Shown here in pieces: positions 1 to 5,837 of a DNA stretch of 7,986 nt. The translations under genes were made by a program, and so were the position numbers. Each line of letters opens with the position of its first letter. Within the stretch, counting starts at the first letter, position 1. The notes beneath the pieces are model-generated. The model saw only the letters and a program-made list of their open reading frames with translations. It was not told where the DNA came from and did no database searches. Origin of the DNA: Afipia sp. (GTDB lineage: Bacteria; Pseudomonadota; Alphaproteobacteria; Rhizobiales; Xanthobacteraceae); NCBI GenBank assembly GCA_026400415.1, contig JAPLPA010000420.1:1-7986 (forward strand), written 5' to 3'.

Positions 1-1
1 G

Positions 2-94
2 AAGGTCGTGGACGGCCGGGAGATGTTCGGCGTGGTGTCGAATGGCGAATTCTTTGCGATGGCGGACGCCGCACAAGCGAGAGACGTGACGTGA
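2..94 (+). CDS. C-terminal fragment of a probable DUF1285 family protein
   Basis: This is the last 30 codons of a gene that begins before the window; it ends in the TGA at 92-94. The visible residues include DGREMFGVVSNGEFFAMADA, a short beta-strand-like tail. I assign DUF1285 mainly from context: in rhizobial genomes, as I recall, a DUF1285 protein of unknown function sits directly before the CoA-pyrophosphatase NUDIX gene, and the Gly-Val/Gly-x-Phe-Phe pattern fits the end of that family. Its stop overlaps the GTG start of the next gene in a GTGA (91-94), so the two are probably translationally coupled. The two other plus-strand frames look less protein-like here. Function is unknown and the family call rests on little sequence. 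Confidence 0.55.
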   Translation, partial: KVVDGREMFGVVSNGEFFAMADAAQARDVT

Positions 95-777
95 CCGAGA
101 GTGATTTGCACCGCGCCGTCGCTAAGCTCGACGACCCGCTCGATATGAGCTCGTTGGAATTTTTCCAACGCGCGCGTGAGCGTCTGCGCTTCGATGTGCC
201 GCAGGGTCTGACCGATCCAAATGTGCTTGCGCCGACCGGCGATTTCGGAACCGACGTGATGCTGCAGATCATCGCCAAGGAAAAGCCGCTGCGGCCTGCG
301 GCAGTTCTCATTCCAGTTGTTGAACGCGAGATGCCGACCGTGCTGCTGACCACGCGCGCGGCGCATCTCAACGAACATGCCGGGCAGATTTCATTTCCGG
401 GCGGCAAGATCGAGACAAGCGATGGATCACCTTTGGACGCAGCGCTTCGCGAAGCAGATGAGGAAATTGGCCTCAAGCGCGATTTCGTCGATCCAATCGG
501 CTATCTCGATGTCTATGCAACGGGGTTCGGATTCCGCATCATGCCGGTGGTGGCGCGGGTGAAGCCGGGATTCGATCTGACGGTCAGCAAGGACGAAGTC
601 GACGACGTATTCGAAGTCCCATTGGCGTTTCTGATGGACCCGGTCAATCACCAGGTAGGCACCAAGGAATTTCGCGGCATGCAGCGCTCATTTTATGAGA
701 TGCCGTTCGAGCAGCGCTACATTTGGGGCGCGACGGCCGGCATGCTGCGCGCCCTGTATGAGCGGATCTATTTATGA
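91..777 (+). CDS. NUDIX hydrolase, CoA pyrophosphatase (NudL/PCD1-like)
   Basis: Predicted to cleave the diphosphate of coenzyme A and its derivatives to 3',5'-ADP and a 4'-phosphopantetheine product, a cytosolic CoA-turnover or housecleaning role. The 228-residue protein carries the CoA-subfamily signature upstream of the NUDIX box (LLTTRAAHLNEHAGQISF, residues 85-102, then PGG at 103-105). The NUDIX helix follows with ALREADEEIGL at 118-128, where E121, E124 and E125 are the expected metal ligands. The DGS insert between GGKIE and ALREA is typical of this subfamily. An N-terminal region of about 60 residues precedes the fold, also usual for alphaproteobacterial members. The start is GTG at 91 inside a GTGA overlap with the preceding gene; no ATG gives a better full-length start. 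The end overlaps the next gene by ATGA (774-777). Substrate is inferred from the family motif; a related CoA ester or NADH cannot be excluded. Confidence 0.9.
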   Translation: MTESDLHRAVAKLDDPLDMSSLEFFQRARERLRFDVPQGLTDPNVLAPTGDFGTDVMLQIIAKEKPLRPAAVLIPVVEREMPTVLLTTRAAHLNEHAGQISFPGGKIETSDGSPLDAALREADEEIGLKRDFVDPIGYLDVYATGFGFRIMPVVARVKPGFDLTVSKDEVDDVFEVPLAFLMDPVNHQVGTKEFRGMQRSFYEMPFEQRYIWGATAGMLRALYERIYL

Positions 778-1037
778 TCCGTCCGGTCCTGACCGAGCTT
801 GGAATTTTTCTGATCCCGTTTGCGGTCTATGCCGCTTATCTGCTGGCGACGCGCTCCGGCGTGCTCGATCAGGACTCGTGGCCGGTACACATGATCGGCA
901 AGCTGACATTCGGTGCGCTGGCGCTGGTGATTCTTAGCCTTGTGCTGCTGGCGAATTTTTCGGGCGCGCCTCCTGGCACTACCTATGTTCCGGCGCATAT
1001 CGAAAACGGCAAGCTCATTCAGGGAACTGAAAAATGA
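774..1037 (+). CDS. Small two-helix membrane protein (DUF6111-like)
   Basis: An 87-residue protein of unknown function. Two hydrophobic segments are clear, at about residues 9-25 (IFLIPFAVYAAYLLA) and 42-62 (rich in Leu/Val/Ala), joined by a short polar loop with DQDSWPVHMIG. A soluble tail follows with GTTYVPAHIENGKLIQG, which resembles the conserved C-terminus I associate with the DUF6111 family of Rhizobiales. It is predicted to lie in the inner membrane. The gene overlaps both neighbours by 4 bases (ATGA at 774-777 and at 1034-1037) and so is almost certainly translated together with the NUDIX hydrolase and the CCA enzyme. The conserved position suggests a linked role, but nothing in the sequence reveals a reaction. 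Confidence 0.8.
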   Translation: MIRPVLTELGIFLIPFAVYAAYLLATRSGVLDQDSWPVHMIGKLTFGALALVILSLVLLANFSGAPPGTTYVPAHIENGKLIQGTEK

Positions 1038-2290
1038 TCGCCGCGCGTTCGCTGCGTGACGCATCGTGGCTGACATCGGGACCGGCCGCGCGCGTGTTGG
1101 CGCTGCTCAATGCTGGCGGCGAGGAAGCGCGCATCGTCGGCGGCGCGGTGCGCAATGCGTTGATGGATTTGCCGGTCGGCGAAATCGATATCGCGACAAC
1201 CGCTTTGCCCGATGAAGTGGTCCGCCGCGCCAAACTCAATCACATCAAGAGTGTTCCAACGGGTATCGAGCATGGCACCGTAACGCTGGTGATCGACGGC
1301 CAGCCGTTCGAAGTGACGACGCTGCGCGAAGATGTCGAGACCTATGGCCGCAAGGCGAAGGTTGCGTTCGGCCGCGACTGGGCGCGCGATGCGATGCGCC
1401 GCGACTTTACCGTCAACGGCCTTTCGCTGTCGCCCGATGGGAAAATCCACGATGAGGTCGGCGGACTGGCCGATATCGATGCGCGTCGCGTGCGCTTTAT
1501 CGGCGAGGCGTATCAGCGCATCGCCGAAGATTACTTACGTATTCTGCGATTCTTTCGCATTCATGCCGCCTATGGCGAGGGCAAGCTGGATGCGGCGGGA
1601 TACGCCGCCTGTATCGCGGGGCGTGATGGACTCGCCGGATTGTCTGCCGAGCGCATCCGTGTCGAAATGCTTAAGCTGGTTGTCGCAAAGGGCGCGGCAC
1701 CTGCACTGGTGGCGATGGACGACGCGGGGCTGCTGCTCCGCCTGACGGGCGGCGTAAATTACCGTGGCGCAGTTGCGCGCATGATTGCGTTGGAAGGCAA
1801 GCTTGGTGTGGAAGCCGATGCCGTTCGCCGTCTCGGCGCTCTGACGGTCGCGGTGACCGAAGATGCAAAGCGCGTGTCGCAACGGCTGCGGCTTTCGAAC
1901 GCGGAAACGAAGCGTCTTGACTCCATGGGCCATCGCTGGTGGCGTCTCGTCGGCATGGATACCGATGTGGCGCGTCGGCGGCTCTATCGGCTGGGCGAGG
2001 CGCGCTATCGCGACCGGATCATGATGGCCTGGGCACGTTCACCACGCTCTGCTGATCAGCCTGTCTGGACCGAACATGTGACGTTGCCGGATCGCTGGAC
2101 GGCGCCGGCGTTCCCTCTGAAGGCATCGGACTTCGTCTCACGTGGGATCGCCGAAGGCCCGGCGCTCGGCCATGTGCTGGGGCTGGCGGAGGATGGGTGG
2201 CTTGCGGAAAATTTCCCAATGGATGCGGCATCACTCAAGACGCTTGCGGATGAAACGGTCGCCCGCTTCAAACGCGATCACAGGCTTTAA
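1034..2290 (+). CDS. cca: CCA tRNA nucleotidyltransferase (class II)
   Basis: Adds or repairs the 3'-terminal CCA of tRNAs using CTP and ATP without a nucleic-acid template; cytosolic. The 418-residue length is normal. The head domain shows IVGGAVRNALM (34-44), the metal motif region GEIDIATTALP (49-59), TGIEHGTVTL (76-85), the RRDFTVNGLSL motif (122-132) and EDYLRILRFFRIHA (165-178), which corresponds to the class II EDxxR base-selecting segment. The C-terminal part (about 190-418) is the helical body and tail, with the usual low conservation. Two departures are visible: GGxVRN instead of the commoner GGxVRD, and Glu50 where most class II enzymes have the first Asp of the DxD pair (D52 is kept). 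The start ATG lies in an ATGA overlap with the upstream membrane-protein gene; it is the last gene of the operon, followed by the terminator at 2308-2333. Confidence 0.95.
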   Translation: MIAARSLRDASWLTSGPAARVLALLNAGGEEARIVGGAVRNALMDLPVGEIDIATTALPDEVVRRAKLNHIKSVPTGIEHGTVTLVIDGQPFEVTTLREDVETYGRKAKVAFGRDWARDAMRRDFTVNGLSLSPDGKIHDEVGGLADIDARRVRFIGEAYQRIAEDYLRILRFFRIHAAYGEGKLDAAGYAACIAGRDGLAGLSAERIRVEMLKLVVAKGAAPALVAMDDAGLLLRLTGGVNYRGAVARMIALEGKLGVEADAVRRLGALTVAVTEDAKRVSQRLRLSNAETKRLDSMGHRWWRLVGMDTDVARRRLYRLGEARYRDRIMMAWARSPRSADQPVWTEHVTLPDRWTAPAFPLKASDFVSRGIAEGPALGHVLGLAEDGWLAENFPMDAASLKTLADETVARFKRDHRL

Positions 2291-2307
2291 CCGGATCGCA
2301 GAAACAA

Positions 2308-2333
2308 AAACCCCGGACCGAAGTCCGGGGTTT
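2308..2333. terminator. Bidirectional intrinsic terminator between convergent genes
   Basis: A perfect 11-bp stem (AAACCCCGGAC at 2308-2318 pairing with GTCCGGGGTTT at 2323-2333) closes a CGAA tetraloop. On the plus strand it is followed by TTTCTTTAT, and on the minus strand by a T run from the A-rich stretch 2301-2310. It lies 17 bases after the stop of the CCA gene and 26 bases beyond the 3' end of the minus-strand outer-membrane protein gene, so it can end both transcripts. Confidence 0.92.
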
Positions 2334-2359
2334 CTTTATCTGTGGAAGGTCAGCAGCGC

Positions 2360-3148
2360 TTAGCGCAGCATGCCGAACCAATCCCACTTGTAGTTCAGGC
2401 CGACTTTGCCGGTGTGGATGCCAGCCAGATTCGTGGTCGAGAAGTTCTGCGGGCCAGCACCGTTGAAGTTGCCGTTGGTGTTAAAGTTATTGTTGAAGCC
2501 GAGGTAAAGATACTCAGCCTTCACGCTCCACTTTGGGTCCAGCATGTATTCCCAGCCTGCGCCTGCAGCGTAGCCGAGTTCATACTTTTTGCCGGTGGTG
2601 AAAAGGTGCGAACCGCCGAGCCCGTTGGTCACGCCGGTTTCGGTCTGTGCGAGAGCGACACCGCCCTTTGCGTAGATGAGCGAGCGGTCGAATGCGTAAC
2701 CGAGGCGACCGGTCCATGCGCTGTACATGCCGTTGATGCTCGTGGTCGCGATGCTGCTTGCACCTGCGCCGGCAGCGGCGAAAGCTGAAGAACCCTTGAC
2801 GCTGATGAAGCCAGTTTCTGACTCATAGCCGATCACCCAATTCGGGGAGAGCTGCCAGTTGTAGCCACCGGTGTAGCCGCCGATGAAGCTGGAACCGTAC
2901 TTGTAGCCAACAACCGGGAAGCCTGCGACCGGCGCTACGCCAGCTGCGCTAAGTGGGTTGGTGGTGGTGATGTTGTCTGCGCCAGTCGCTGCACCAGCGT
3001 AAAGGCCGATATACGAACCCTGCCACATATAGACGGGAGCGACGGGAGCCTTGGTGTAAACCGGGCGAGCCGCAATATCTGCGGCAGAGGCCGCGCCTGC
3101 AAGGCTGACGCCTGCGGCAGCGAGAAGAAGAACAGCAATCTTGCGCAT
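2360..3148 (-). CDS. Outer-membrane beta-barrel protein (Omp25/Omp31-like)
   Basis: A 262-residue exported protein predicted to form a small (probably 8-stranded) beta-barrel in the outer membrane, of the abundant rhizobial Omp25/Omp31 type. It begins with MRKIAVLLLAAAGVSLAGAA, a signal peptide with likely cleavage after ASA (residue 22). The mature part starts with a proline-rich linker (RPVYTKAPVAPVY), then MWQGSYIGLYAGAATG (41-56), the standard first strand of this family. Later strands include RLGYAFDRSLIYAKGGVALA (148-167) and YMLDPKWSVKAEYLYLGF (201-218). An Asn-rich loop at about 219-235 is probably surface-exposed. The last strand is KVGLNYKWDWFGMLR; it ends in Arg rather than the common terminal Phe. 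The start at 3148 is preferred because it opens the signal peptide and has AGGGG five bases upstream; the frame stays open further 5' (to 3313) but that extension is not export-like. It is monocistronic by position; its role (structural or porin-like) is inferred. Confidence 0.9.
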   Translation of the reverse strand: MRKIAVLLLAAAGVSLAGAASAADIAARPVYTKAPVAPVYMWQGSYIGLYAGAATGADNITTTNPLSAAGVAPVAGFPVVGYKYGSSFIGGYTGGYNWQLSPNWVIGYESETGFISVKGSSAFAAAGAGASSIATTSINGMYSAWTGRLGYAFDRSLIYAKGGVALAQTETGVTNGLGGSHLFTTGKKYELGYAAGAGWEYMLDPKWSVKAEYLYLGFNNNFNTNGNFNGAGPQNFSTTNLAGIHTGKVGLNYKWDWFGMLR

Positions 3149-3153
3149 GGTAG

Positions 3154-3158
3154 CCCCT
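3154..3158 (-). promoter_or_regulatory. Ribosome binding site that fixes the omp start
   Basis: On the minus strand AGGGG (3158-3154) lies 5 bases before the ATG at 3148-3146. It supports starting at the signal peptide MRKIA rather than at upstream in-frame codons. Confidence 0.7.
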
Positions 3159-3170
3159 GACAAATTTCGA

Positions 3171-3236
3171 TGGCGGCACGATTCCGCCACACCTATGGCA
3201 ACAGGAATACTTTTGGCAACAGGAATACTTTGGCGG
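3171..3236 (-). promoter_or_regulatory. Leader of the omp gene with alternative hairpins
   Basis: Read on the minus strand, the leader contains CCGCCA (3236-3231), then TGGCGG (3189-3184), a 7-base loop, and CCGCCA again (3176-3171). The middle element can pair with the downstream copy (compact hairpin, 6 GC-rich pairs plus a possible G-U) or with the upstream copy (a 41-base loop that encloses most of the tandem repeat), but not with both. The compact hairpin ends about 12 bases upstream of the Shine-Dalgarno sequence. The complementarity is directly visible; a regulatory role or mRNA-stability role is inferred. Confidence 0.35.
3196..3231. repeat. 18-bp perfect tandem duplication upstream of omp
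   Basis: Two adjacent identical copies of an 18-base unit, TGGCAACAGGAATACTTT, at 3196-3213 and 3214-3231; the identity stops exactly at both edges. It lies 48-83 bases before the omp start codon, probably in the leader or promoter. A two-copy unit of this length looks like a recent slippage duplication and might vary in copy number between strains. Confidence 0.9.
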
Positions 3237-3330
3237 TGCGGCAAGCTCAACCGATTCCAGCCCTCCTGCGACTTTTTGCGCCCATTCTCCGGCGAGTGTG
3301 CTGTATGGGTCACAGAATGTTATCAGGTAA

Positions 3331-3353
3331 AAGTGCCTTGATATGAGGCATTT
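3331..3353 (-). terminator. Possible weak terminator of the trmL-queE-queD-hemF operon
   Basis: On the minus strand TGCCT (3350-3346), a 7-base loop and AGGCA (3338-3334) are followed by CTTTT. The flanking AAA and TTT could extend the stem across one A-C mismatch. It begins about 30 bases after the hemF stop codon. The GC stem is short, so read-through toward the omp gene, which lies downstream in the same direction, is possible. Confidence 0.4.
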
Positions 3354-3383
3354 AGCTCTATTCAGCCAGCCCCGGACGGATCC

Positions 3384-4271
3384 TCAGGGCCACTTCACCT
3401 CAGGCGGCATGGACGACAGGATCGATTCGACATTGCCGCCGGTCTTTAGGCCGAAAATCGTGCCCCGATCATAGAGCAGATTGAACTCGACATAGCGTCC
3501 ACGGCGCACCAGCTGCTCATCACGGTCGGCCGGCGTCCAGTTTGATTTGAAATTGCGCTGCACGATCGCGGGATAAGCCTTCGCAAAGGCCAGGCCGACG
3601 TCCTGCGTGAAAGCCAGATCGGCGTCCCAGTTTCCGGTATCGAGCCAGTCGTAAAAAATTCCGCCGATGCCGCGCGGCTCTTTGCGGTGGGCCAGATAAA
3701 AATACTCATCGCACCAGTTTTTGAACTTGTCGTAAGCCGCGACTTTCGCGTTTCCATCGCAGGCAGACTTCATCGCGGCATGAAACGCGATTGTGTCGGC
3801 GTCATCCTGCGTGCGCCGCCGCTCAAGCACCGGCGTCAGATCTGCACCGCCGCCGAACCATGATTTTGTGGTCACGACAAACCGCGTGTTCATATGGACC
3901 GCTGGCACATTCGGATTGCGCGGATGAACGATCAGCGAAATTCCCGACGCCCAGAATCGCGGATCGTCCGCAGCTCCGGGAATCTGCGCGCGAAATTCCG
4001 GGGCGAATTCGCCATGCACGGTCGAACAATGCACGCCGGCTTTCTCAAACAGGCGTCCGCGCAGCAGCGACATCACGCCACCACCACCGGGTTTGCCGGT
4101 GTGATCGGTTCGCTCCCAGCGCGTGCGGACAAATTTGGCGGCATCGCCGGGGTAGAGCCCGGATGGCGCATCGGCTTCGAGTTTTTCAAGCGCCAGACAA
4201 ATCTGGTCGCGCAGTTTTTCAAACCATGCGCGGGCGGCTTGTTTGCGTTGCTCGAGGACGCTATCGGCCAT
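3384..4271 (-). CDS. hemF: Oxygen-dependent coproporphyrinogen III oxidase
   Basis: Converts coproporphyrinogen III to protoporphyrinogen IX by two oxidative decarboxylations using O2, a late step of heme biosynthesis; soluble, acts as a homodimer. The 295 residues match the usual length of the family. Visible family blocks are GGGGVMSLLRGRLFEKAGVH (62-81), VHMNTRFVVTTKSWFGGGAD (125-144), the HemF signature running from K184 to D208 (WCDEYFYLAHRKEPRGIGG within it), and RGRYVEFNLLYDRGTIFGLK (258-277) near the C-terminus. The active-site-rich His and Arg positions in these blocks all look intact. It is the last gene of the minus-strand operon, starting 18 bases after queD. The start at 4271 gives a normal N-terminus (MADSVLEQRK), although its Shine-Dalgarno sequence is weak, consistent with translation helped by the upstream gene. 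Whether the oxygen-independent HemN/HemZ exists elsewhere cannot be seen. Confidence 0.97.
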   Translation of the reverse strand: MADSVLEQRKQAARAWFEKLRDQICLALEKLEADAPSGLYPGDAAKFVRTRWERTDHTGKPGGGGVMSLLRGRLFEKAGVHCSTVHGEFAPEFRAQIPGAADDPRFWASGISLIVHPRNPNVPAVHMNTRFVVTTKSWFGGGADLTPVLERRRTQDDADTIAFHAAMKSACDGNAKVAAYDKFKNWCDEYFYLAHRKEPRGIGGIFYDWLDTGNWDADLAFTQDVGLAFAKAYPAIVQRNFKSNWTPADRDEQLVRRGRYVEFNLLYDRGTIFGLKTGGNVESILSSMPPEVKWP

Positions 4272-4289
4272 TCGCAGTTTCTCGAATTT

Positions 4290-4661
4290 TCAGGTGCCGC
4301 CTTCTGGGCCGAAATAACTGCAACTTTCATTACAGCTGTCCCGGTGAACGGTCACGCGCGTCACACGTCCGGCATGTTGCACCCGGTCCCAGATAAAACG
4401 CGAGAGATTTTCCAGTGTAGCGGGTCCAAGCGTCTGAATGCGATCAAGCAGCTTGTGATCCAGCATTTTTTGAACATTTGACATGCGCGCTTCGAGCACG
4501 CCAAGGTCCAGCACCATTCCGGTCTCAGGATCGGGCACGCCGCGGACCGAGACTTCGGCGCGGAATGAATGGCCGTGAATTTCCTCTGACGAGTCGCCCA
4601 GCGTCGTTCCCGGCAGCGAATGCGCGGCCTCGAAACGGAACGATTTGGTCAATTCCCACAT
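4290..4661 (-). CDS. queD: 6-carboxytetrahydropterin synthase family protein (QueD-like)
   Basis: A 123-residue member of the PTPS/QueD family, predicted to convert 7,8-dihydroneopterin triphosphate to 6-carboxy-5,6,7,8-tetrahydropterin, the substrate-forming step before QueE in queuosine synthesis. Zinc-ligand histidines are present as FEAAH14 and IH29GH31, the LDH motif (67-69) holds the catalytic Asp-His pair, and TLENLSRFIW (82-91) and the C110xxxC114 tail resemble E. coli QueD. The usual catalytic Cys of the CxxxHGH motif is absent: the aligned residue is Ser25, followed by Glu26-Glu27. The tail has RDSC where E. coli has KETC, so the pterin-binding Glu may be Asp108. The start at 4661 is chosen because GGAAAG sits 7 bases upstream and the protein then begins MWELTKSFRF; a longer in-frame version to 4742 would run into queE and has an unlikely N-terminus. 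It begins 17 bases after queE. Confidence 0.88.
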   Translation of the reverse strand: MWELTKSFRFEAAHSLPGTTLGDSSEEIHGHSFRAEVSVRGVPDPETGMVLDLGVLEARMSNVQKMLDHKLLDRIQTLGPATLENLSRFIWDRVQHAGRVTRVTVHRDSCNESCSYFGPEGGT

Positions 4662-4668
4662 GAATTTG

Positions 4669-4674
4669 CTTTCC
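4669..4674 (-). promoter_or_regulatory. Ribosome binding site that fixes the queD start
   Basis: GGAAAG on the minus strand (4674-4669), 7 bases before the ATG at 4661-4659, in the short gap after the queE stop. It favours the 123-residue QueD over the longer in-frame reading. Confidence 0.65.
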
Positions 4675-4678
4675 GTTT

Positions 4679-5311
4679 CTATCTGATCCCAAGCGCCTTG
4701 TGGGTCTGTACGCTGAGACGCCATTGCGGATGACGAAGACAATAGTCGATGGCGGCCTTCGTGCTTTGCGCTATGTCAGGTCCATCCATCGGCTGCAACG
4801 AGAACCGTTCGAAGGCGAGGTCCGCGAAATCCTCGGGTGTGTTTTCCATTTGCGGAAACACGAGCTTCAACTCGTTTCCCTCTTTAACGACAAGTTCCGC
4901 GTTTGCCTTCGGGCTGACGCAGACCCAGTCCAGACCTGGCGGCGGCTGAACGGTGCCATTGGTTTCCACAGCGATCTCAAAGCCGCGTGCATGAAGTGCA
5001 TCTATCAAAGCGGCGTCGACCTGCAGCAGCGGCTCGCCTCCGGTCAGAACGGTATAGCGATGATCGGGCGGCCCGTCCCACTGCCCGTCGATCGCGTCTG
5101 CGAGTTCATCTGCCGTGGCGTATCGTCCGCCGAGCGTGCCGTCTGTGCCGACGAAATCCGTATCGCAGAATTTGCACACAGCACTGGCACGGTCGTCGTC
5201 GCGCCCGCTCCACAGATTGCAGCCGCTAAATCGGCAAAACACCGCGGTGCGTCCGGCATGTGCGCCTTCGCCTTGCAGCGTCAGGAAGATTTCCTTGACC
5301 GCGTAACTCAA
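4679..5311 (-). CDS. queE: 7-carboxy-7-deazaguanine synthase (radical SAM)
   Basis: Radical S-adenosylmethionine enzyme that contracts 6-carboxytetrahydropterin to 7-carboxy-7-deazaguanine on the way to preQ0 and queuosine. Of 210 residues, the N-terminus has the family signature YAVKEIFLTLQGEGAHAGR (3-21), followed by cluster cysteines C31, C46 and C49. The spacing is CX14CX2C, the atypical but known spacing of the E. coli/Burkholderia type of QueE rather than CX3CX2C. The SAM-binding GGEP (91-94), VETNG (115-119), and the CVSPKA block (131-136) with a downstream NELKLV are present. The start codon is TTG at 5311, overlapping the trmL stop as TTGA (5308-5311); no other start keeps the conserved VKEIFLTLQGEG segment complete. 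QueD, which makes its substrate, is the next gene. QueC and GTP cyclohydrolase are not in the window. Confidence 0.96.
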   Translation of the reverse strand: MSYAVKEIFLTLQGEGAHAGRTAVFCRFSGCNLWSGRDDDRASAVCKFCDTDFVGTDGTLGGRYATADELADAIDGQWDGPPDHRYTVLTGGEPLLQVDAALIDALHARGFEIAVETNGTVQPPPGLDWVCVSPKANAELVVKEGNELKLVFPQMENTPEDFADLAFERFSLQPMDGPDIAQSTKAAIDYCLRHPQWRLSVQTHKALGIR

Positions 5312-5766
5312 GCAACCGTTCCTCTTGTCTGCCGCAGCGCCTCGCCGAGCGCCATCGCTACCGTCATCGCCACGTTCAGCGACCGCATGCCGGGCGCAAT
5401 CGGCACAACCAGCCGCTCATCGGCCGCATCATGCACATCGTCCGGCACGCCTGCCGATTCCCGTCCGAACAACAACATGTCGCCGGCATTGTAGTCTTGA
5501 TCGAGATAGGGCCGCGACGCCTCGGTGGTGAACAGGATGAGCCGGCAGGGTGTGCCTGCGCGCCATTCCTGAAATTTCGTCCATGACTCATGGCGCAAGA
5601 TCGTTACCTGATCCAGATAGTCCATGCCGGCGCGGCGGAAATGCCGGTCCGACACCGGAAATCCCGCCGGTTCGATGATATGAGCCTCGACATCCAGACA
5701 CGCACAGAGCCTCAGAATCGTGCCCGTGTTCTGCGGAATGTCGGGTTGGTAAAGCGCGATACGCAT
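5308..5766 (-). CDS. trmL: tRNA (cytidine/uridine-34) 2'-O-methyltransferase
   Basis: SPOUT-class (trefoil-knot) methyltransferase that 2'-O-methylates the wobble nucleotide, C34 or U34, of the tRNA-Leu isoacceptors, using S-adenosylmethionine; functions as a dimer. The 152-residue protein is close to E. coli TrmL in length and shows the whole motif set: ALYQPDIPQNTGTILRLCA (4-22), HIIEPAGFP (29-37), RRAGMDY (44-50), LLFGRESAGVP (98-108) and the knot loop VPIAPGMRSLNVAMTVAMAL (121-140). It is the first gene of the minus-strand operon; its stop overlaps the queE start by 4 bases. An AAGGG element lies about 9 bases upstream of the ATG. Other minimal SPOUT proteins have similar motifs, but the combination here fits TrmL best. 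Confidence 0.94.
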   Translation of the reverse strand: MRIALYQPDIPQNTGTILRLCACLDVEAHIIEPAGFPVSDRHFRRAGMDYLDQVTILRHESWTKFQEWRAGTPCRLILFTTEASRPYLDQDYNAGDMLLFGRESAGVPDDVHDAADERLVVPIAPGMRSLNVAMTVAMALGEALRQTRGTVA

Positions 5767-5837
5767 CGGGGCTGACCCTTCACCGGTATCTTGGCCGGCT
5801 CAGAAATTCGGCAAAATTCTTCACTGTTGGCGGTTTC

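Noticed and set aside
2342..2788. Plus-strand open frame of 148 codons antisense to the outer-membrane protein gene
   Set aside because: It begins at the shared terminator region and mirrors the omp coding sequence; no motif or start signal.
3149..3313. N-terminal extension of the outer-membrane protein by 55 codons
   Set aside because: The signal peptide and a good ribosome binding site both place the start at 3148; the extension contains the tandem repeat and hairpins and is not export-like.
4662..4742. Longer QueD starting at 4742
   Set aside because: It overlaps the end of queE, adds 27 Ser/Gln-rich residues absent from the family, and lacks a convincing ribosome binding site, unlike the start at 4661.
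4700..5494. Plus-strand open frame of 264 codons across queE and trmL
   Set aside because: It is antisense to two genes with full family signatures and spans their junction; no protein-like pattern was seen.
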